Shown piece by piece: positions 6,877-8,397 of a stretch of 8,397 nucleotides of DNA. This DNA is from Thermomicrobiales bacterium. Its GTDB lineage: Bacteria; Chloroflexota; Limnocylindria; Limnocylindrales; CSP1-4. The notes under the pieces are model-generated. The model did no database searches. It was not told where the DNA came from and saw only the letters and a list, made by a program, of their open reading frames with translations. Where the stretch lies: the NCBI GenBank assembly GCA_004525275.1, contig SPCO01000054.1, positions 1 to 8,397 of the forward strand, in the 5' to 3' direction. How positions within the stretch are numbered: the first letter of the stretch is position 1; each line of letters opens with the position of its first letter. The position numbers and the translations under genes were made by a program.

Positions 6877-7247
6877 CTCCCCGGATCGCCGTCTTGGCTG
6901 ACGACCTGATCTGGGCCACGCGACTTGCCGACCTGGTTCGTGGGGCGGACGCCGTCGCGATCCCCGTACGGTCGCAAGCCGCGCTGGAGACAGCCCTCCC
7001 GACGGTCGATCACGTGATCGTTGACCTGACCGCGCGGGCGTACGACGGCCTCGCGGCGATCTCGCTGGCCCATGACGCAGGTCTGCCGGTCCTCGCCGTC
7101 GGCCAGCACGATGACGCGGCGCGTCGCCGAGCCGCGCTTGATGCCGGCGCGGACCGGGTCCAACCCTATCGGCGCTTGTTTGACGACGGACCGCGCCAGC
7201 TGGGCGCGTGGCTGTCCGGATCGAAGGTGGAGGAGTCGCCGGCATGA
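6873..7247 (+). CDS. Degenerate receiver-like (CheY-fold) small protein, probable CTG start
   Basis: From the CTG at 6873 this is a 124-residue protein resembling a stand-alone receiver domain. Strand 1 plus the acidic pair is RIAVLADD (D10, D11). VIVDLTARAYDG places D51 as the phospho-acceptor, with the DG turn at 58-59. PVLAVGQHDD then GADRVQP match strands 4 and 5. The usual Ser/Thr before strand 4's loop is Gly (G77), and the conserved Lys near strand 5 appears to be Gln/Pro, so normal phosphorylation signalling is doubtful. No output domain is present. A TTG at 6894 is the first common start codon, but it would delete strand 1. CTG keeps it, has GGAGG 7 nt upstream, and overlaps the previous stop as CTGA. 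The stop overlaps the next start as ATGA. The fold call is from pattern only; another flavodoxin-like fold is possible. Confidence 0.7.
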   Translation: MTPRIAVLADDLIWATRLADLVRGADAVAIPVRSQAALETALPTVDHVIVDLTARAYDGLAAISLAHDAGLPVLAVGQHDDAARRRAALDAGADRVQPYRRLFDDGPRQLGAWLSGSKVEESPA

Positions 7248-8397
7248 ACCCGATCCGCCCGTCGATACCCGCATCTCGCTATGGCGCTCGCCTCGACGCC
7301 GTCCGTGAGGAGGCGCGCGCGGCAGGGGTCGACGGCCTGCTCATCGGTGTCGGGGCCGACATGCGCTACCTGACCGGCTACCCGGCGATGCCGCTCGAGC
7401 GTCTGACCATGCTCGTGATCCCGACCGTCGGGGATCGGGCGCTGGTCGCCCCCCGGCTGGAAGTGGCCCCCGCCCGCTTGTGCCCACCAGCCGCCTCGGG
7501 CGATCTCCCGGTCGTCACGTGGGAGGAATCGGACGACGCGCACGCGCTCGTCGCCGGGATGCTCACGGAATCGGTCGGCGAGGGGCGCCCCGAGCTCCGG
7601 ATCGCCGTCTCGGACGACCTTCCGGCCCGTCATCTTCTCCGGCTGCAGGGTCGGCTCCCCGACGCGAGATTCGAGCTTGGATCACCGATCCTCGGGGCTC
7701 TCCGGGTCGTCAAGGATGCGGATGAGATCGTCCTCCTGACCGAGGCTGCTCACGCGGCCGATCGGGTGGTCGCCCAGATCGCCGCCGGCCGTCTGGTCGG
7801 GCGGACCGAATCTGACGTGGCCCGCGAGGTGCGCGAGCGACTCATCGCCGAGGGCCACGAAGCTGCTCATTTCGCGATCGTCGGATCAGGCTCGAACTCG
7901 GCCTCACCGCATCACGAGGCGTCCGAGCGGGTCATCCAGGCGGGTGAACCGATCGTCCTCGATATCGGAGGCTCGATCGACGGCTATGGATCCGACATCA
8001 CGCGTACGTTGTGGGTGACCGGTGGCCACCCTTCGAACGGGCCCGATGAGCGTTTCCGGCACCTGTTCGGCGTCTTGTATGGAGCCCAGGCCGCGGCGAC
8101 TCGGGCCGTTCGAGCGGGGATCACCGCGGAGGCCATCGATTCGGCGGCTCGCGGCCCCATCGAGGCCGAGGGGTATGGCGAGGCGTTCTTCCATCGGACC
8201 GGGCATGGGATCGGGCTCGACGGACACGAGGATCCGTACATCATCGCCGGCAATGAGACGCCCCTTCGGGCGGGAATGGCGTTCTCGATCGAACCCGGGA
8301 TCTACCTGGTAGGGGAGTACGGGGCGCGAATCGAGGACATCGTCGTGTGCGGTCCAGATGGCCCCGTCACCCTCAATGAGGCACCCCGCGAGCTGTA
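7244..8397 (+). CDS. M24B-family metallopeptidase, Xaa-Pro aminopeptidase/prolidase-like (3' end outside window)
   Basis: The frame is open from ATG 7244 to the right edge (384 full codons), so the stop is not seen; by family length only a few residues should be missing. The product should remove N-terminal residues ahead of proline, or cleave Xaa-Pro dipeptides, in the cytosol. Residues 12 to about 150 form the creatinase/prolidase N-terminal domain, with RYLTGYPAMPLERL. The catalytic pita-bread domain has all five metal ligands: D240 (LDIGG), D251 (YGSDITRT), H321 (TGHGIG), E350 (SIEPGIY) and E364 (ARIEDIV). H317 and H328 also match conserved family histidines. The start overlaps the preceding stop as ATGA, with GGAGGAG at 7229-7235. 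There is no signal peptide. Aminopeptidase versus dipeptidase activity cannot be decided from the sequence. Confidence 0.92.
   Translation, partial: MNPIRPSIPASRYGARLDAVREEARAAGVDGLLIGVGADMRYLTGYPAMPLERLTMLVIPTVGDRALVAPRLEVAPARLCPPAASGDLPVVTWEESDDAHALVAGMLTESVGEGRPELRIAVSDDLPARHLLRLQGRLPDARFELGSPILGALRVVKDADEIVLLTEAAHAADRVVAQIAAGRLVGRTESDVAREVRERLIAEGHEAAHFAIVGSGSNSASPHHEASERVIQAGEPIVLDIGGSIDGYGSDITRTLWVTGGHPSNGPDERFRHLFGVLYGAQAAATRAVRAGITAEAIDSAARGPIEAEGYGEAFFHRTGHGIGLDGHEDPYIIAGNETPLRAGMAFSIEPGIYLVGEYGARIEDIVVCGPDGPVTLNEAPREL

Noticed and set aside
6397..7245. 282-codon minus-strand frame opposite the CBS and receiver-like genes
   Set aside because: Its composition is typical of antisense GC-rich sequence, and the plus strand has conserved domains with ribosome binding sites.

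Overview
The window is GC-rich (third codon positions are mostly G or C) and densely coding, with GTG starts and start/stop overlaps. It carries a two-subunit 2-oxoacid:ferredoxin oxidoreductase of the mycobacterial KorAB type. The protein set and style fit a Chloroflexota lineage (for example Limnocylindria/Ellin6529-like soil or freshwater bacteria) or a related high-GC terrabacterium. This placement is inference from gene content and was not checked by a search. No RNA gene, CRISPR array, insertion sequence or prophage gene was seen, and no gap between genes exceeds about 80 bases.

Layout. (1) 1-1011 (+) is the 3' part of a probably exported protein; the fragment opens with thrombospondin type-3-like calcium-binding repeats, followed by a conserved domain of unknown function. 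(2) 1081-1872 (+) is an HpcH/HpaI-family class II aldolase. (3) 1810-2871 (-) is a ten-helix EamA/DMT transporter whose 3' end overlaps the aldolase gene by 63 bp, tail to tail. (4) 2872-2950 is a short divergent promoter region with a TANNNT hexamer at matching distance from each start codon and a perfect inverted repeat lying across the rightward start codon. (5) 2951 to the right edge (+) is a tightly packed apparent operon: CBS-pair protein, korA, korB, zinc ribbon plus CBS-pair protein, a degenerate receiver-like protein, and an M24 Xaa-Pro peptidase that runs off the window.

How the genes may work together. KorA (fused gamma and alpha domains) and KorB (TPP and [4Fe-4S] subunit) should interconvert 2-oxoglutarate and succinyl-CoA with ferredoxin, in the oxidative or reductive TCA cycle. 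The first CBS-pair gene is translationally coupled to korA (GTGA), and a second CBS-pair protein with a zinc ribbon follows korB. Two adenylate-sensing candidates therefore bracket one ferredoxin-dependent enzyme. The receiver-like gene and the peptidase follow through further 4-nt overlaps. The receiver-like gene appears to start at a CTG codon, because only that start has a ribosome binding site and includes its first beta strand. The most unusual content is this regulatory packaging around korAB, not a new enzyme.
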